Shown: positions 5,776-6,060 of the stretch, piece by piece
How positions within the stretch are numbered: position 1 is the first letter of the stretch
Layout of the letters: each line of letters opens with the position of its first letter
The notes under the pieces: generated by a model
What the model was told of the DNA's origin: nothing
Database searches by the model: none
Seen by the model: the letters and a program-made list of their open reading frames with translations, nothing else
Origin: Acidobacteriota bacterium
GTDB taxonomy: Bacteria > Acidobacteriota > Vicinamibacteria > Vicinamibacterales > SCN-69-37
Direction: 5' to 3'
Assembly (NCBI GenBank): GCA_021824055.1
Contig: JAKALV010000205.1
Span: 1 to 6,060, forward strand
Length of the DNA: 6,060 bases
Made by a program: the position numbers and the translations under genes

Positions 5776-6060
5776 CTAATTCTGCACCCTGATCGCGATC
5801 TCCGTCCTGACGCTCGCCCCTCCGCCCGAGACGTTCAGCTCAATGATGTAGTCGCCCGGCCCGAGCGGCGCAAGGTTCACGTCAGCGGCGAGCACCGCGC
5901 CGGACGTTTCGCCGAGCGTCACTTGCACCGGCAACGCATTGCCGGCGCGATCGAGCACGCGCGCCTCGCGCGCGTCGAGCGCGCCGCTCGTCGACCACTC
6001 GACATGCACGCGTTCCGTCCGCCGAAAGAGGAAGTCGGCCACCGGCGCGAGCGCGGATTG
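5776..6060 (-). CDS. C-terminal part of an exported-type protein, probably VWFA-related (partial)
   Basis: The frame ends in TAG at 5776-5778 and stays open to the right edge, giving 94 residues (QSALAPVADFLFRRTERV at the edge). A GTG at 6042 could be read as a start, but the frame continues open upstream of it and the sequence there looks like ordinary protein, so the true start is outside. The visible part resembles a beta-sandwich tail: RRTERVHVEW, a stretch on an amino-acid change in a 'drug-like' ARVLDRAGNALPVQV strand pair, then LAPLGPGDYIIELNV and a final basic strand. This pattern recalls the C-terminal domain of VWFA-related proteins common in Acidobacteriota, which are usually secreted. 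That is family recollection; no VWA or MIDAS residues are in the window. It converges on fhs. Confidence 0.6.
   Translation of the reverse strand, partial: QSALAPVADFLFRRTERVHVEWSTSGALDAREARVLDRAGNALPVQVTLGETSGAVLAADVNLAPLGPGDYIIELNVSGGGASVRTEIAIRVQN

Noticed and set aside
5776..6042. complete 88-residue minus-strand gene starting with GTG at 6042
   Set aside because: The frame is open to the window edge with sensible protein sequence upstream, and no ribosome site precedes the GTG. A partial longer gene is the better reading.

Overview
The window is GC-rich, gene-dense bacterial DNA. The secreted multi-Asp-box propeller protein with Gly/Arg/Pro-rich loops, the likely VWA-type neighbour and the heptamer-rich intergenic repeat together suggest an Acidobacteriota genome, perhaps Vicinamibacteria. 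That assignment rests on gene style recalled from memory, not on a phylogenetic marker.

Layout, left to right. Positions 1-148 hold a hairpin just past the end of the large minus-strand gene, a perfect TATAAT, and a possible gene start running off the left edge. Positions 149-3556 (minus) encode a 1135-residue exported BNR/Asp-box beta-propeller protein of the sortilin/VPS10-like class. The 139-bp divergent gap 3557-3695 carries a strong Shine-Dalgarno for that gene and an extended -10 promoter for its neighbour. Positions 3696-5612 (plus) encode a 638-residue formate-tetrahydrofolate ligase (Fhs), which resembles the synthetase domain of eukaryotic C1-THF synthase more than the short clostridial enzymes. 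Positions 5613-5775 separate two convergent genes and are almost filled by a 140-bp inverted-repeat element built from GTCC-type heptamers. Positions 5776-6060 (minus) hold the C-terminal end of a protein that starts outside the window, probably of the acidobacterial VWFA-related type.

The genes do not form one pathway. Fhs is a lone cytosolic one-carbon enzyme with its own promoter and no folate genes beside it. The propeller protein acts outside the cytoplasm, and its substrate cannot be read from sequence. I see no CRISPR array, RNA gene, transposase, phage gene or defence system. The most unusual item is the heptamer-built inverted repeat at 5620-5759; the eukaryote-like form of Fhs comes second.
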